64,000 nucleotides of DNA from Gemmatimonadota bacterium (GTDB lineage Bacteria; Gemmatimonadota; Gemmatimonadetes; Gemmatimonadales; GWC2-71-9): the NCBI GenBank assembly GCA_016874005.1, contig VGVQ01000002.1:1-64000 (forward strand), given 5' to 3'. Under the pieces are notes generated by a model, which was not told where the DNA came from, searched no databases, and saw only the letters and a program-made list of their open reading frames with translations. Shown piece after piece: positions 18,336 through 27,267 of the stretch (its first letter is position 1; each line of letters begins with the position of its first letter). A program made the position numbers and the translations under genes.

Positions 18336-19661
18336 TTACTGACCGGCCCGGGCCTTGGCCTCCGCGTCGACGGCCGTCTCCCACCCGGTCAGCAGCGGCC
18401 GGAGCCGCGCGGCGACGTCGGACCGGGTCGAGGCCAGGTCGGCCCGCTCCCCGAGATCGCGGCGAACGTCGAACAGGTAGGTGTTGGGCCCGTCGATGAG
18501 GAGCTTCCAGTCGCCCGACCGGACCGCTCGTTGGGTGAGCCCACCCGCGGCCGTGCGCCAGAACAAGGTCCGCTCGATTTCGGGGACATCGCCGGAGAGC
18601 ATCGGCAACAGGTCGATCCCATCGGGCGCGGGATCGGCGACCGCGGCGCCGACCGCGGCCAGAATGGTGGCCGTCAGGTCCATCGTCATCCCGACCTGGC
18701 CGCTGACTCGCCCCGCCGGAATTCGCCCCGGCCACCGGAGCAACGCCGGCACCCGGATTCCCCCTTCCCATAACGTCCACTTCCGTCCGAACAGCGGCGC
18801 GTTCCGGGAGAGCCACTCACCGCCATTGTCGTTGGTGAAGATCACCAAGGTGTTGCTGGCCAGCCCCATGCTGTCGAGCGTCGTCAGGATCCGGCCGACC
18901 CCCTGGTCGGCGTTCTCCACCATCGCCACGTAGTCGGCCCGGGTCCCCGTCGCCGAGTCGTACGGCATGAGGTGAGCGGCGTTCCGCCGCGCGACCGACG
19001 GGCGGCCCGGCGGTTGATAGGGCCAATGGGGCGTGCCGTAGCTGACCTCGAGAAAGAACGGTTGTCGGCCCCGCTCCCTGATGAAGCGGACCGATCGTTC
19101 GGTTATCACGTCGGTGAGGTAGCCCTCGACTCTCACCGCCCGCTCGTTCTCGAACAGGTCGGGCCGGCCGTCCCCACCGGTGTGCTGGTAGTAGTCGACG
19201 TAGCCGCTCTTGAAGCCAAAGAAGTAGTCGAATCCGTGGGCGCCCGGGCTGAACGCGGGTTGGTATCCGAGATGCCACTTGCCGATCAAGGCCGTGGCGT
19301 AGCCACGCCTTTTGACCAGCGCCGGCAGCGACGCCTCCGACGCGGGTAAACCCACCTCGGCATGGCGCGAGGTTGGACCGCCGAGCGGTTCCTCGAGCCG
19401 ATAGCGCTGCTGGTAGCGCCCGGTGATGAGCCCGGCCCGGGTCGGAGTGCAGAACTGGCCGTTGGCGTAGAAGTCGGTGAGTCGGACACCCTCGCGGCCG
19501 ATTCGATCGATGTTCGGCGTTCTGACGTCCGGGGCGCCGTAGCTCGAGAGGTCCCCATAGCCCATGTCGTCGGTAATGATCAGGACGACGTTGGGCCGCG
19601 ATTGCGCGGTCGCGGCGGACCAGAGCCCGACCAGCGCGACCATGACCAGCCACAGCCCCAT
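18336..19661 (-). CDS. Secreted sulfatase, type I (formylglycine)
   Basis: A 441-residue exported arylsulfatase-type enzyme (PF00884). The metal-binding start (PNVVLIITDDMGYGD) and the maturation motif C71-T-P-T-R, in which Cys71 would be converted to formylglycine, are present. Downstream GKWHLG and FTNDNGGE complete the active site. The closest described architecture is N-acetylgalactosamine-6-sulfatase or arylsulfatase A, but no substrate can be assigned. A sulfatase-maturing enzyme must be encoded elsewhere. GGGAGGAG lies just before the ATG at 19661; the longer frame to 19709 lacks a ribosome site and would spoil the signal peptide. No other polysaccharide genes are near. Confidence 0.9.
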   Translation of the reverse strand: MGLWLVMVALVGLWSAATAQSRPNVVLIITDDMGYGDLSSYGAPDVRTPNIDRIGREGVRLTDFYANGQFCTPTRAGLITGRYQQRYRLEEPLGGPTSRHAEVGLPASEASLPALVKRRGYATALIGKWHLGYQPAFSPGAHGFDYFFGFKSGYVDYYQHTGGDGRPDLFENERAVRVEGYLTDVITERSVRFIRERGRQPFFLEVSYGTPHWPYQPPGRPSVARRNAAHLMPYDSATGTRADYVAMVENADQGVGRILTTLDSMGLASNTLVIFTNDNGGEWLSRNAPLFGRKWTLWEGGIRVPALLRWPGRIPAGRVSGQVGMTMDLTATILAAVGAAVADPAPDGIDLLPMLSGDVPEIERTLFWRTAAGGLTQRAVRSGDWKLLIDGPNTYLFDVRRDLGERADLASTRSDVAARLRPLLTGWETAVDAEAKARAGQ

Positions 19662-19763
19662 GCGCTCCTCCCGGTTCGTCTGCCGGACGACCGACCCGGC
19701 GCCCTTCAATCATAGCGATGATGTCGGCAGGGAGCCGCCCCACCCGCCCCGGCCCCGCTCGCG

Positions 19764-19770
19764 TTATCAT
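19764..19770 (+). promoter_or_regulatory. Candidate -10 box (TTATCAT)
   Basis: The octamer GTTATCAT, also seen before the gene at 579, lies 35 bp before the ATG at 19805. It is the only AT-rich stretch in a GC-rich 143-bp gap. No -35 element is recognised. Confidence 0.3.
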
Positions 19771-19804
19771 TGAGGCCCGAGCCATTACCGACGCCCGAGG
19801 ATCG

Positions 19805-21157
19805 ATGACCACAGCGGGCCCAGCGACGGACGCAGACCAGCCGCCTGGCCGCGCCACCGGCCCCCTTTGGCGTTCCGCCCTCGAACGGGTCGTCGATGTC
19901 CGGCCCGACGAATTCCGGTCCCTGGCCCTTGCCTGCGGCTACTTCTTTTGCCTCTTGGCCAGCTGGTTCATCATGCGGCCGATTCGCGAGCAGTTCGGCG
20001 TGGCCGGCGGCACCGTGAACCTGCCTTGGCTCTACACCGGGACCCTGGTCGCCACGCTCGCGGTCCACCCGCTGTTCGCCGCCTTGGTCGCGCGCTGGCC
20101 ACGCCGGGTGTTCATCACGGTGTCGTATCGGTTCTTCCTCCTCAACATCCTGGTGTTCTTCGGGCTTTTTCGAGTCATCCCCGAGGCGAACACGGTGTGG
20201 CTCGGGCGGGTCTTCTTCGTCTGGACCAGCGTCTTCAACCTGTTCGTCACTTCGGTGTTCTGGGCCTTCATGGTCGATGTCTTCCGAACCGACCAAGCCA
20301 AGCGGCTGTTCGGCTTCATCGGAATCGGGGGGACGGTGGGCGGAATCGCGGGGTCGGCGCTCACCGCGTGGTTGGCCCGGCCGATCGGACCAACGCAACT
20401 GCTCCTGGTTTCCGCGGTGCTGCTCGAGCTCGCGGTGCAATGCGTTCGGCGGCTGAACCAGGTCCACCAGCCCGAGGCGGGCGCCGGCCCCTCGACGCGG
20501 GCCGGGGACGAACCGGTCATCGGCGGCACCAGCCTGGCCGGCGTCTGGCACGTGCTCCGATCGCCGTACCTGATCAACATCTGCCTGTTCATGCTGCTGT
20601 TCACCATCGGCTCGACGGTTCTGTACTTTCAGCAGGCCCAGCTCGCGGAGCGCCATTTCACCGATCGGGCCGCCCAGACGGCCTTCTTCGCGAACCTGGA
20701 CCTCGCCGTCCAGGTCCTCACCGGACTCACTCAGGCCTTTCTCACCGGGCGCCTCATCAAACATTTCGGACTCACCTTCACCCTGGCCCTTCTGCCGGCG
20801 ATCTCGGTTCTCGGGTTCCTGACGATGAGCGCGGCGCCGGTGGCGGCCTCTTTCGCGGTGTTCGTCGTGTTCCAGGTGATCCGCCGAGCCGGGGAATACT
20901 CCTATGCCCGGCCGGCTCGAGAAGTGCTCTATACGGTGTTGTCCCGAGAGGACAAGTACAAGGCCAAGCACCTCATCGATACCTTCGTGTACCGCGGCGG
21001 GGATCAGATCGGGATCTGGAGCATGCGGGGGATGACGGCGCTCGGGTTGGGTCTGACTGGTACCGCCGTCGTCGCCATTCCGCTCTCGGCCCTCTGGCTC
21101 GGGATCGCGGTGTGGCTGGGTCGGCGACATCACACTATCGCGGCGGGAGGACGTTGA
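19805..21157 (+). CDS. Nucleotide-exchanger-like (Npt/AAA-type) MFS transporter
   Basis: A 450-residue protein with about 12 membrane helices. It has the pattern of bacterial ADP/ATP-translocase-like carriers (TLC family, PF03219-like): YFF...RPIREQFG in helix 1, YRFFLLN, VFNLFVTSVFWAFM, AKRLFGFIGIGGT between helices 5 and 6, and ARPAREVLYTVLSREDKYKAK in the second half. In obligate intracellular bacteria this family exchanges nucleotides; in free-living bacteria its role is unknown. GAGG lies 4 bp before the ATG at 19805. The stop at 21157 is 2 bp before the GTG of an ATP-grasp ligase, so the two are in one operon. A clear paralogue lies at 34322-35629. Confidence 0.8.
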   Translation: MTTAGPATDADQPPGRATGPLWRSALERVVDVRPDEFRSLALACGYFFCLLASWFIMRPIREQFGVAGGTVNLPWLYTGTLVATLAVHPLFAALVARWPRRVFITVSYRFFLLNILVFFGLFRVIPEANTVWLGRVFFVWTSVFNLFVTSVFWAFMVDVFRTDQAKRLFGFIGIGGTVGGIAGSALTAWLARPIGPTQLLLVSAVLLELAVQCVRRLNQVHQPEAGAGPSTRAGDEPVIGGTSLAGVWHVLRSPYLINICLFMLLFTIGSTVLYFQQAQLAERHFTDRAAQTAFFANLDLAVQVLTGLTQAFLTGRLIKHFGLTFTLALLPAISVLGFLTMSAAPVAASFAVFVVFQVIRRAGEYSYARPAREVLYTVLSREDKYKAKHLIDTFVYRGGDQIGIWSMRGMTALGLGLTGTAVVAIPLSALWLGIAVWLGRRHHTIAAGGR

Positions 21158-21159
21158 TC

Positions 21160-22200
21160 GTGCGCATTGGGGTCGTCTTCGATTCGCCATACCGGGGTTG
21201 GACCGCGGAACAGCACCGCGAGCAGATGGAGAAGGAGATGGCCGGCAAGGTGCCCGAGGTCACCGAGGTGGACATCGAATACCAGGTCGGTCGTACCCTG
21301 ATCGAGCTCGGCCACGAGATGGAGCTGTTCGGCTTCCACGACGACCTCCGCGAGGTCATCGACCAATGCGGCGCCTGGAAACCCGACCTGGTGGTCAACT
21401 GCGCGGAATCCTGCGGAGACTCGGGGCACGACTACGTGGTGCCGGCCCTGTTGGAGACCCACGGGATTCGCTATACCGGCACCTCGCCCTTGGGTTTGCT
21501 CACCACCAGGGACAAGGCGATGAGCAAGAAGGTCCTCGCGTACCACGGGATTCAAGTCCCCGGGTTCGCCACCTGGAGGACCAACGAGGTCGTTCGAGAC
21601 ACCCCGCCGCTCAAGTTCCCGTTGATCGTCAAGCCGCTCGCCGCCGACGCCTCCGAAGGCATCGCCATGGCGTCGGTGGTGAGCGACCGTGACGAGTTGG
21701 CCGAGCGGGTGAACTTCGTCCACCAGCGCTTCGAGCAACCGGCTATCGCCGAGGAGTTCATCGAAGGCCGGGAGCTGTACGCCAGCGTGGTCGGCAACGA
21801 CGAGACCCTGGAGATCTTGCCCCTCACCGAGCTGGTGTTCGACAAGGAGAAGAACGCGCCCGAGGAACGAATCGCCACCCAGACCACCAAGTGGGACGCG
21901 CCCTACCGCCGGCGCAAGGGCATTCGCTACCAGTTCGCCAGGCCGGTCTCCGCGGCCGCGAAGGAGCGAATCGAGCAGATCTGCCGTACCGCATTCGGAG
22001 CGCTGTGGCTCCACGACTACGCCCGGATCGACCTGAGACTCTCGGAGACCGACGAGATCTGGGTGCTCGAGGCCAACGCGAATCCCTTCATCGCCCGTGG
22101 CCACGAGGTCGCGAACGCCGCCGACAAGGCCGGGATGCCTTATCCCCAGTTCATTCAGCGAATCCTCGATGAAGCGGCCAGGCGTTATGCCCGCGCGTAG
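21160..22200 (+). CDS. ATP-grasp ligase, D-Ala-D-Ala-ligase-like
   Basis: A 346-residue ATP-grasp enzyme. The N-terminal domain opens with RIGVVFDSPY and carries NCAESCGDSGHDYVVPALLE. The ATP-grasp core shows TSPLGLLTTRDKAMSKKVL, FPLIVKPLAADASEGI, EEFIEGRELYASVVGN and the metal site EANANPF. This matches D-Ala-D-Ala-ligase relatives, but the N-terminal substrate loop differs from true Ddl (no EG box in its usual form), so it may ligate other amino acids or peptides. GTG at 21160 has GGGAGG 9 bp upstream; a TTG at 21154 is possible. It sits between the nucleotide-exchanger-like transporter and a zinc-ribbon metallopeptidase, 7 bp from the latter. A role in peptide or cell-wall-like modification is inference. 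Confidence 0.8.
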   Translation: MRIGVVFDSPYRGWTAEQHREQMEKEMAGKVPEVTEVDIEYQVGRTLIELGHEMELFGFHDDLREVIDQCGAWKPDLVVNCAESCGDSGHDYVVPALLETHGIRYTGTSPLGLLTTRDKAMSKKVLAYHGIQVPGFATWRTNEVVRDTPPLKFPLIVKPLAADASEGIAMASVVSDRDELAERVNFVHQRFEQPAIAEEFIEGRELYASVVGNDETLEILPLTELVFDKEKNAPEERIATQTTKWDAPYRRRKGIRYQFARPVSAAAKERIEQICRTAFGALWLHDYARIDLRLSETDEIWVLEANANPFIARGHEVANAADKAGMPYPQFIQRILDEAARRYARA

Positions 22201-22207
22201 GCGGGAC

Positions 22208-23191
22208 ATGAACCCGCTGGACGATCCCCGCTGCCAATGCGGGTACCCGCTCCAGCGCTTCTGGCCGCACTGCCCCGATTGCGGCCGGGCCCAGGTCTGG
22301 CGCGACACCGCGGAGATCTCGGGGGACAGCTGCCACCACTGCGGCTGGGCCATCTCGCCGAAGTTCACCTACTGCCCCTGGTGCGCCACGATGGTGTACG
22401 ATGAGCGGTTCTCCGCCAAGGAACCGCTCAAGGCGCCCAAAGGGTTCCGGATGGACGCCAAGTGCGACTGGGGCTGCGGCGGCGGGGTGCAGTATCCGAT
22501 GCCCAACTGCCCCTGGTGTGGGCGCCGTCAGACCTGGAACGAGGACGCCCAGTTCGAGGGCGACTGCCCCCATTGCGCCCGTGGGGTCGACGACTGGATG
22601 GACTATTGTCCCTGGTGCGGAGAGGACGCCACCGGCCGCGACCTGATCCCCAAGGCCATCCGGCAGGTGCGCCGCCTCCTCAAGGTGAGTGCCGTCGCGG
22701 ATTGGGGCTATCGCATCCTCCTCCGACCCGGCGTGTCCGGCGTCGATCCGAAGTACCCCAAGGTCGTCGAGATCGAGCAGCGTTACGTCACCCGGGCCCG
22801 CCGCCGCGACGAAATCCCTTGGCCGACGCTGATCGGCCTGGTCAGCCACGAACTGGGGCACAGCTTCCTCTACCACCACTGGCATTGGGCCCAGTCGCGC
22901 CGGTTCCAGCGCGCCTTCGGCGAGGTCCGGAAGGCGTACCGTATCAACGACGACGCCTGGGTCGACTTCCAGCGGCGCCGGGTGGCCAATCGCCCGGTCA
23001 ACCACGTCAGCGGCTACGCCGCCCGCCACCCCCAGGAAGACTTCGCCGAGACCTTCCGCTACTACATCACCCGGCGGGGGCGCCTTCGAGAGCTGTTCGC
23101 CGAGCTCGGCAGCAAGCGCAAGGGCGTCCCGGTCTACGAGAAATTCCTGGTGCTGCACGACTACGTGCGCTCCCTCCGGGACTGGCGCTAG
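22208..23191 (+). CDS. Multi-zinc-ribbon metallopeptidase-like protein
   Basis: A 327-residue protein without a signal peptide. The first 150 residues hold a string of zinc-ribbon CxxC knuckles: CQCG/CPDCG, CHHCG/CPWC, CDWGC/CPWCG and CPHC/CPWCG. The second half contains the gluzincin motif HELGH at 214-218 and, about 60 residues later, HPQEDFAETFRYY, which can supply a third ligand. The ending resembles the putative zinc-binding metallopeptidase family COG4307/PF15887. The ATG at 22208 is chosen because it follows the ligase stop by 7 bp; 22187 and 22169 are in frame but overlap the ligase. It could process or sense a product of the ATP-grasp enzyme. No function is established. Confidence 0.75.
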   Translation: MNPLDDPRCQCGYPLQRFWPHCPDCGRAQVWRDTAEISGDSCHHCGWAISPKFTYCPWCATMVYDERFSAKEPLKAPKGFRMDAKCDWGCGGGVQYPMPNCPWCGRRQTWNEDAQFEGDCPHCARGVDDWMDYCPWCGEDATGRDLIPKAIRQVRRLLKVSAVADWGYRILLRPGVSGVDPKYPKVVEIEQRYVTRARRRDEIPWPTLIGLVSHELGHSFLYHHWHWAQSRRFQRAFGEVRKAYRINDDAWVDFQRRRVANRPVNHVSGYAARHPQEDFAETFRYYITRRGRLRELFAELGSKRKGVPVYEKFLVLHDYVRSLRDWR

Positions 23192-23223
23192 ATTCTCCCC
23201 GACCCCTTCACCTGTCGGGCCCG

Positions 23224-25635
23224 ATGCTCCGCTCCTTGCCGTTGGGCCATGGCGTCGCCACGGTCCTCTCGCTCGCGTTAGGTATCGGCGCCGGCACCGC
23301 CGCCTTCGGAGTGATCGACGCCGTCCGGCTCCGGTCGCTTCCGTTTCCCGACGGCGACCGCCTGGTGGTCATCAGCGAGATCCCGGCGGCGGGCGCCGCC
23401 GAGGGAACCGAGCCCTGCCCCGGCGGCTGCGACGTCGGCTACGAGCTGTTCGCCAACCTCCTCCGACGGCACCCGTTCCGGTCGGTGGACCAGGTCGCCG
23501 GCTACACCTCCGGGGGCAAGGCGCTCACGGTCGGCGGCGAGCCGATCCTCCTCTCCGGGGGGGTGGTGAGTCCCAATCTCTTCGGGCTGCTCGGGGCGAA
23601 GCCGATGTTGGGCCGGCTCCTCACCGAGCAGGACGATCGCCTCGGGGTCGGCCTTGCCACGGTGATCAGCCACGAGATGTGGACGAACTACCTCGGCCGA
23701 CGCCCCGACATCGTGGGGCAGACCGTCAAGCTTTCGGATTCCCGATATACCGTCGTCGGGGTGATGCCCCCTGGCTTCGACCACGAGACCGGCAACCGGT
23801 TCTGGCTTCCCGCCGTGCCGACGCTCGATCCGAGCACCCGGCTATCGATCCGCTCCCTCACCGCGATCGCTCGGCTCACACCGGGCACGACCGTCGACCA
23901 GTTCTCGGCCGAGCTTGCCTCGATCGATCCCGCGCTCCTGACTCGGGAGGCCGGCGGTGCGGTCGTGACGAGCCGGTTCGTCGCCGTTCCGCTCCGGCAA
24001 CGGTACGCGGCCTCGACCAGATCGCACGACCTGATCTTCGCCGCGATCGTCGCCGGGCTGATCCTGATCGCGGCGGCCAATGTCGCCAATCTGGTCTTGG
24101 TGCGAAGCCTCGCTCAGCGCCGAGTGTTCGCGATTCGGGCGGCGCTCGGGGCCGATGTCCGGCGGATCGTGGCGGGCGTCTGGGGTGAACAAGCGGTGCT
24201 CGTGGGTCTTGCCGCCTTGCTCGGACTCGGGATCGCCGCCGGGCTCCTCGGGGTCCTCCGAGACGTCGCGGTGCTCCAGTCGATCCGGCCGGCGGGCATG
24301 GAGTACCGGCTCGACCTGCGGGCCGCCTCGTTCGCGGTCGCCCTGGCGGCCGGGTTGGTGCTCGTCTTGAGCGCGGTGCCCGTCAGGCTGGCTCGCCGCA
24401 CTGACGTGCAGGGCGTGCTCCGAGAGGGAGGCCCGCGGACCGGCGGGGCCGGGTGGCTCGGGGCGCAGCGGGCCTTCGTGGTCGCCCAGCTCGCGATCGC
24501 AGTGGTCCTCTTGACCGCCGCGGGCCTCCTGGCCAAGACCGTGTCTCGGCTTGGTCGCCTCGATCTCGGATTCGAGCCGGCCAAGCTGATCGAGGGGACC
24601 CCCAGTTTCCCTCACCCCTGGCGTGTCGAGGAGAAGTACCTCCCGGTGACCCGTCAGATCGTCGCCGAACTCGGCCTCCTGCCCGGGGTCGCGCGGGTGG
24701 CCGTCCGGGCCGAGGCCCCGCTCGCCCCCCGGGGCGCCCCGGTCACCATTACCCTGGACGGGCAAGCCAACCCCTTGCCGGGGTCGGTAGTGCCGCGGAC
24801 CGGCTTCGCCATCGACACGGCCTATCTCGGCACGCTAGGCATCCCCGTGGTGCGGGGTCGCGGGTTCGGACCGATCGATGGTCCCCAATCGCCCCCGGTC
24901 GTGCTGGTGAACGTTTGGGCCGCGGCCCGGTGGTGGCCGGGCCAGGACCCGGTCGGCCGGACCATTCGGATCGACTCGGCACCGGGGCTCCCGGCTGCCT
25001 ACACCGTCGTGGGAGTGGTGGCCGACAATCGGGCCGCCCAGCCCGGCCTGCTGCTGGCCCAGCCTGGCGCCGAGCTCTACCGCCCGCTCGAGCAGGCCCC
25101 TTCGGCGTTCCCCACCTTCCTCGTCGCCACCAGCGGCGGCACCGCTCCCCTCGTCAAGCCGGTCAGGGAAACCTTGGCCCGGCTGGTGCCCGACCGGCCG
25201 CTCTTCGCGGGGCCGGTCACCGATCGGATCGACCGGCAGCTGGCCGGGGTCCGAACCAACGAGTATCAGATCCTGGGCTTCGCGGGGATCGGCCTCCTCT
25301 TGGCGGTGATCGGGGTCTACGGGGTGTTGGCCTTTGCGGTGGGACAACGAACCCAGGAAATCGGGATCCGCGGCGCGCTCGGCGCCCGACGAGGCGACCT
25401 GATCCGGCTGGTCCTCGTCGATGCCTGCCGGCTGGTCGGGCTCGCGATCCTCATTGGCGTCCCGCTCGCGGTCCTGGCCGCCCGGGGAATGGCGGGGTTA
25501 CTGCACGGCACCGACCCGGCGGACCCCGCGGTCATCGCCGGCGTGGGGCTTGGTCTCGCCGCCATTGCCCTGGTCGCGGCGTGGATACCCGCGAGGCGCG
25601 CGGCCAGCGTCGATCCCCTGGTCGCGCTCCAGTAG
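23224..25635 (+). CDS. MacB/FtsX-type ABC transporter permease (ADOP family)
   Basis: An 803-residue permease with two copies of the MacB_PCD plus FtsX module. A first helix near residue 10-30 (LSLALGIGAGTAAFGVIDAV), a periplasmic domain, and a block of three helices (LIFAAIVAGLILIAAANVANL) are followed by a second periplasmic domain and a last block ending IPARRAASVDPLVALQ. The N-terminus is shorter than in most ADOP permeases, lacking the roughly 80-residue cytoplasmic helical domain before helix 1. No ATPase gene is nearby, so the partner must be elsewhere or the protein is an orphan. Such permeases drive mechanotransmission or lipoprotein/antimicrobial export. The gene follows the metallopeptidase by 32 bp and may be cotranscribed. 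Confidence 0.85.
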   Translation: MLRSLPLGHGVATVLSLALGIGAGTAAFGVIDAVRLRSLPFPDGDRLVVISEIPAAGAAEGTEPCPGGCDVGYELFANLLRRHPFRSVDQVAGYTSGGKALTVGGEPILLSGGVVSPNLFGLLGAKPMLGRLLTEQDDRLGVGLATVISHEMWTNYLGRRPDIVGQTVKLSDSRYTVVGVMPPGFDHETGNRFWLPAVPTLDPSTRLSIRSLTAIARLTPGTTVDQFSAELASIDPALLTREAGGAVVTSRFVAVPLRQRYAASTRSHDLIFAAIVAGLILIAAANVANLVLVRSLAQRRVFAIRAALGADVRRIVAGVWGEQAVLVGLAALLGLGIAAGLLGVLRDVAVLQSIRPAGMEYRLDLRAASFAVALAAGLVLVLSAVPVRLARRTDVQGVLREGGPRTGGAGWLGAQRAFVVAQLAIAVVLLTAAGLLAKTVSRLGRLDLGFEPAKLIEGTPSFPHPWRVEEKYLPVTRQIVAELGLLPGVARVAVRAEAPLAPRGAPVTITLDGQANPLPGSVVPRTGFAIDTAYLGTLGIPVVRGRGFGPIDGPQSPPVVLVNVWAAARWWPGQDPVGRTIRIDSAPGLPAAYTVVGVVADNRAAQPGLLLAQPGAELYRPLEQAPSAFPTFLVATSGGTAPLVKPVRETLARLVPDRPLFAGPVTDRIDRQLAGVRTNEYQILGFAGIGLLLAVIGVYGVLAFAVGQRTQEIGIRGALGARRGDLIRLVLVDACRLVGLAILIGVPLAVLAARGMAGLLHGTDPADPAVIAGVGLGLAAIALVAAWIPARRAASVDPLVALQ

Positions 25636-25668
25636 CTCGCGGGCAGCCTCGGGGCTGGATGCCGTCTC

Positions 25669-26550
25669 TCAGTCGAACAAGAAATACTTCCAGTGAGCCC
25701 GCCCGGCGTCGCCCGAGGCGTACCAGCCTTGGATCGGCTCGGCGGCGGCGCTTGGAAGCAGCAACCACGAAGTGTGACTGTAGACCCGGTGCTCGCCGCG
25801 GGGGTTGTAGACGACCCATTCGCGGGTGCCAATGTCGTCGAGCAGAAAACGCGGCTGCTCGAAGGCGAGGTTGTAGGACCCGCCACGGCGCATATAGTGG
25901 TAGCGGTCGATTCCCACCCGGTTCGGATCGTAGTCTCCGTACTGCGCCTGGAGCGAAGCCGGGTACTGGGCATGTCGGTCGTAGTAGGCCTCGATCCTGG
26001 CGATGAGTTCAGCGGCGTTCGCCATCGCCCGATCCCTGCTCCACCGGGTCAATGAATCGGCCAGGGCCAGCTGCGAGGCGAGCGCCAGTAGGGGCAGGCA
26101 CAGCAGGTAGAGCGGCACCGGGTGGAGCCGGCGCTGGTCGGGGTCCTTGAGACGCCGCAGCCGCGGCAACAACCCGAGGAGCGCACCGGTCAGACCGGCC
26201 AGCGTCAGCACGCCGAGCAGGTTACCGGAGCTGAGAGCCGCGACCAGTGCGAGGATCAGCCCGGCCCCCGTTCCGACGGCGGTGCTCGCCACGGCGAGCC
26301 CGAACTGGCGTCGCGGCATCGCGAGCCACAGCAATGCCCCGGGGACGAGCGCCAGTCCTGCCACGCCAACCAACTGCGCCATGGTCGAGAGGGGCACGCT
26401 GAGCTGGTCGTACCTGCCGGGGAAGAAGGGATAGGCCATCGCGCCGGCGAGGATGGCCGCAATGGCGACGATGAGGGCAAGGTGCCCGGCGATACTCTGC
26501 GCTGGGGGCCTCATTGAAAGCGAGTCCCGAGTGAGGGGCTGTCGCGCCAT
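25669..26550 (-). CDS. Membrane protein of unknown function
   Basis: A 293-residue protein with four or five helices in the first 165 residues and a soluble C-terminal domain of about 125 residues. The soluble part begins with an alpha-helical segment (AELIARIEAYYDRHAQYPASLQ) that resembles the start of type II secretion/pseudopilin-like globular domains, then has many aromatic residues. I do not recognise the family. The start is uncertain: 26550 or 26514, neither with a ribosome site. It is convergent with the permease gene, 33 bp apart. Confidence 0.65.
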   Translation of the reverse strand: MARQPLTRDSLSMRPPAQSIAGHLALIVAIAAILAGAMAYPFFPGRYDQLSVPLSTMAQLVGVAGLALVPGALLWLAMPRRQFGLAVASTAVGTGAGLILALVAALSSGNLLGVLTLAGLTGALLGLLPRLRRLKDPDQRRLHPVPLYLLCLPLLALASQLALADSLTRWSRDRAMANAAELIARIEAYYDRHAQYPASLQAQYGDYDPNRVGIDRYHYMRRGGSYNLAFEQPRFLLDDIGTREWVVYNPRGEHRVYSHTSWLLLPSAAAEPIQGWYASGDAGRAHWKYFLFD

Positions 26551-26707
26551 CGTCGACCCAACATCGGGATCGGCCCTGGCGCTGTCAACGGTCCGCTGAC
26601 CGGCGGGTCAGGTCCGACGCTCGACGGGTACCGGGCGCTGGCGGCGTTCGGTGCGCCACGTCGTCCCTTGGTGGCGATGACCGGCCCGCTGACTGGACCC
26701 CCGGAGC

Positions 26708-26723
26708 AACAGTTGGTACTGTT
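26708..26723. promoter_or_regulatory. Inverted repeat AACAGT-TGGT-ACTGTT upstream of a lipoprotein gene
   Basis: A perfect 6-bp inverted repeat with a 4-bp spacer lies 40 bp before the ATG at 26763, in a position that could be an operator. It is short enough to be chance. Confidence 0.3.
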
Positions 26724-26762
26724 CCCGGGTCGGAGGCGCCCAGCCCGCTTCGGGAGGGCCTC

Positions 26763-27161
26763 ATGCGTGGTACCTGTCTCATCATCGCCGCCGTACTCCT
26801 GGGTTGCACCAGCGCGGATGTTCTCGTAGTCGACCTCACCCCCCGCGCGGTCACCGCCGACAGCGTCCCGGTGCTCCTCGAAGACCCGAAGGAGCCGTAT
26901 CACCCGATCGCGATGATCGAGGTTTCGAGCGGATACTGGGGCGCTTCGCTCCAGAAGATGGGGCGCCGACTCGCTACCGAAGCGGCGAAGTTGGGCGGCG
27001 ATGCGGTGGTCCTGACTCGGCGGATCGCGTCCTCGGCCTCGACACTCCTTCCCGTCGGCGACACCTTCATGCCCCTCGCCACCGAAGACTCGAGGTTGGT
27101 GGGGATGGTCATCGTCTATCGGAGACAGGCGGAGGCGGCTTTCGACCGTCCCCCACGGTAA
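26763..27161 (+). CDS. Small lipoprotein of unknown function
   Basis: A 132-residue protein with a clear lipobox LLGC (Cys15). The mature part carries YHPIAMIEVSSGYWG, then a helix (ASLQKMGRRLATEAAKLGGDAVVL), a pattern shared with YbjQ/DUF4156-like small lipoproteins in which a helix ends in GADAVV. The likeness is to fold only and the role is unknown. GGAGG lies 5 bp before the ATG. It stands alone between two minus-strand genes. Confidence 0.75.
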   Translation: MRGTCLIIAAVLLGCTSADVLVVDLTPRAVTADSVPVLLEDPKEPYHPIAMIEVSSGYWGASLQKMGRRLATEAAKLGGDAVVLTRRIASSASTLLPVGDTFMPLATEDSRLVGMVIVYRRQAEAAFDRPPR

Positions 27162-27267
27162 CCGCGGCTCGGGCGCATGGCATCCGAACGGGATTTCAGC
27201 CGAGAGACAGACAGGTCGGTTCAGACCGGGATCCCCCGCGGTCGACCTCCCCCGTCCCTCCTACCGC

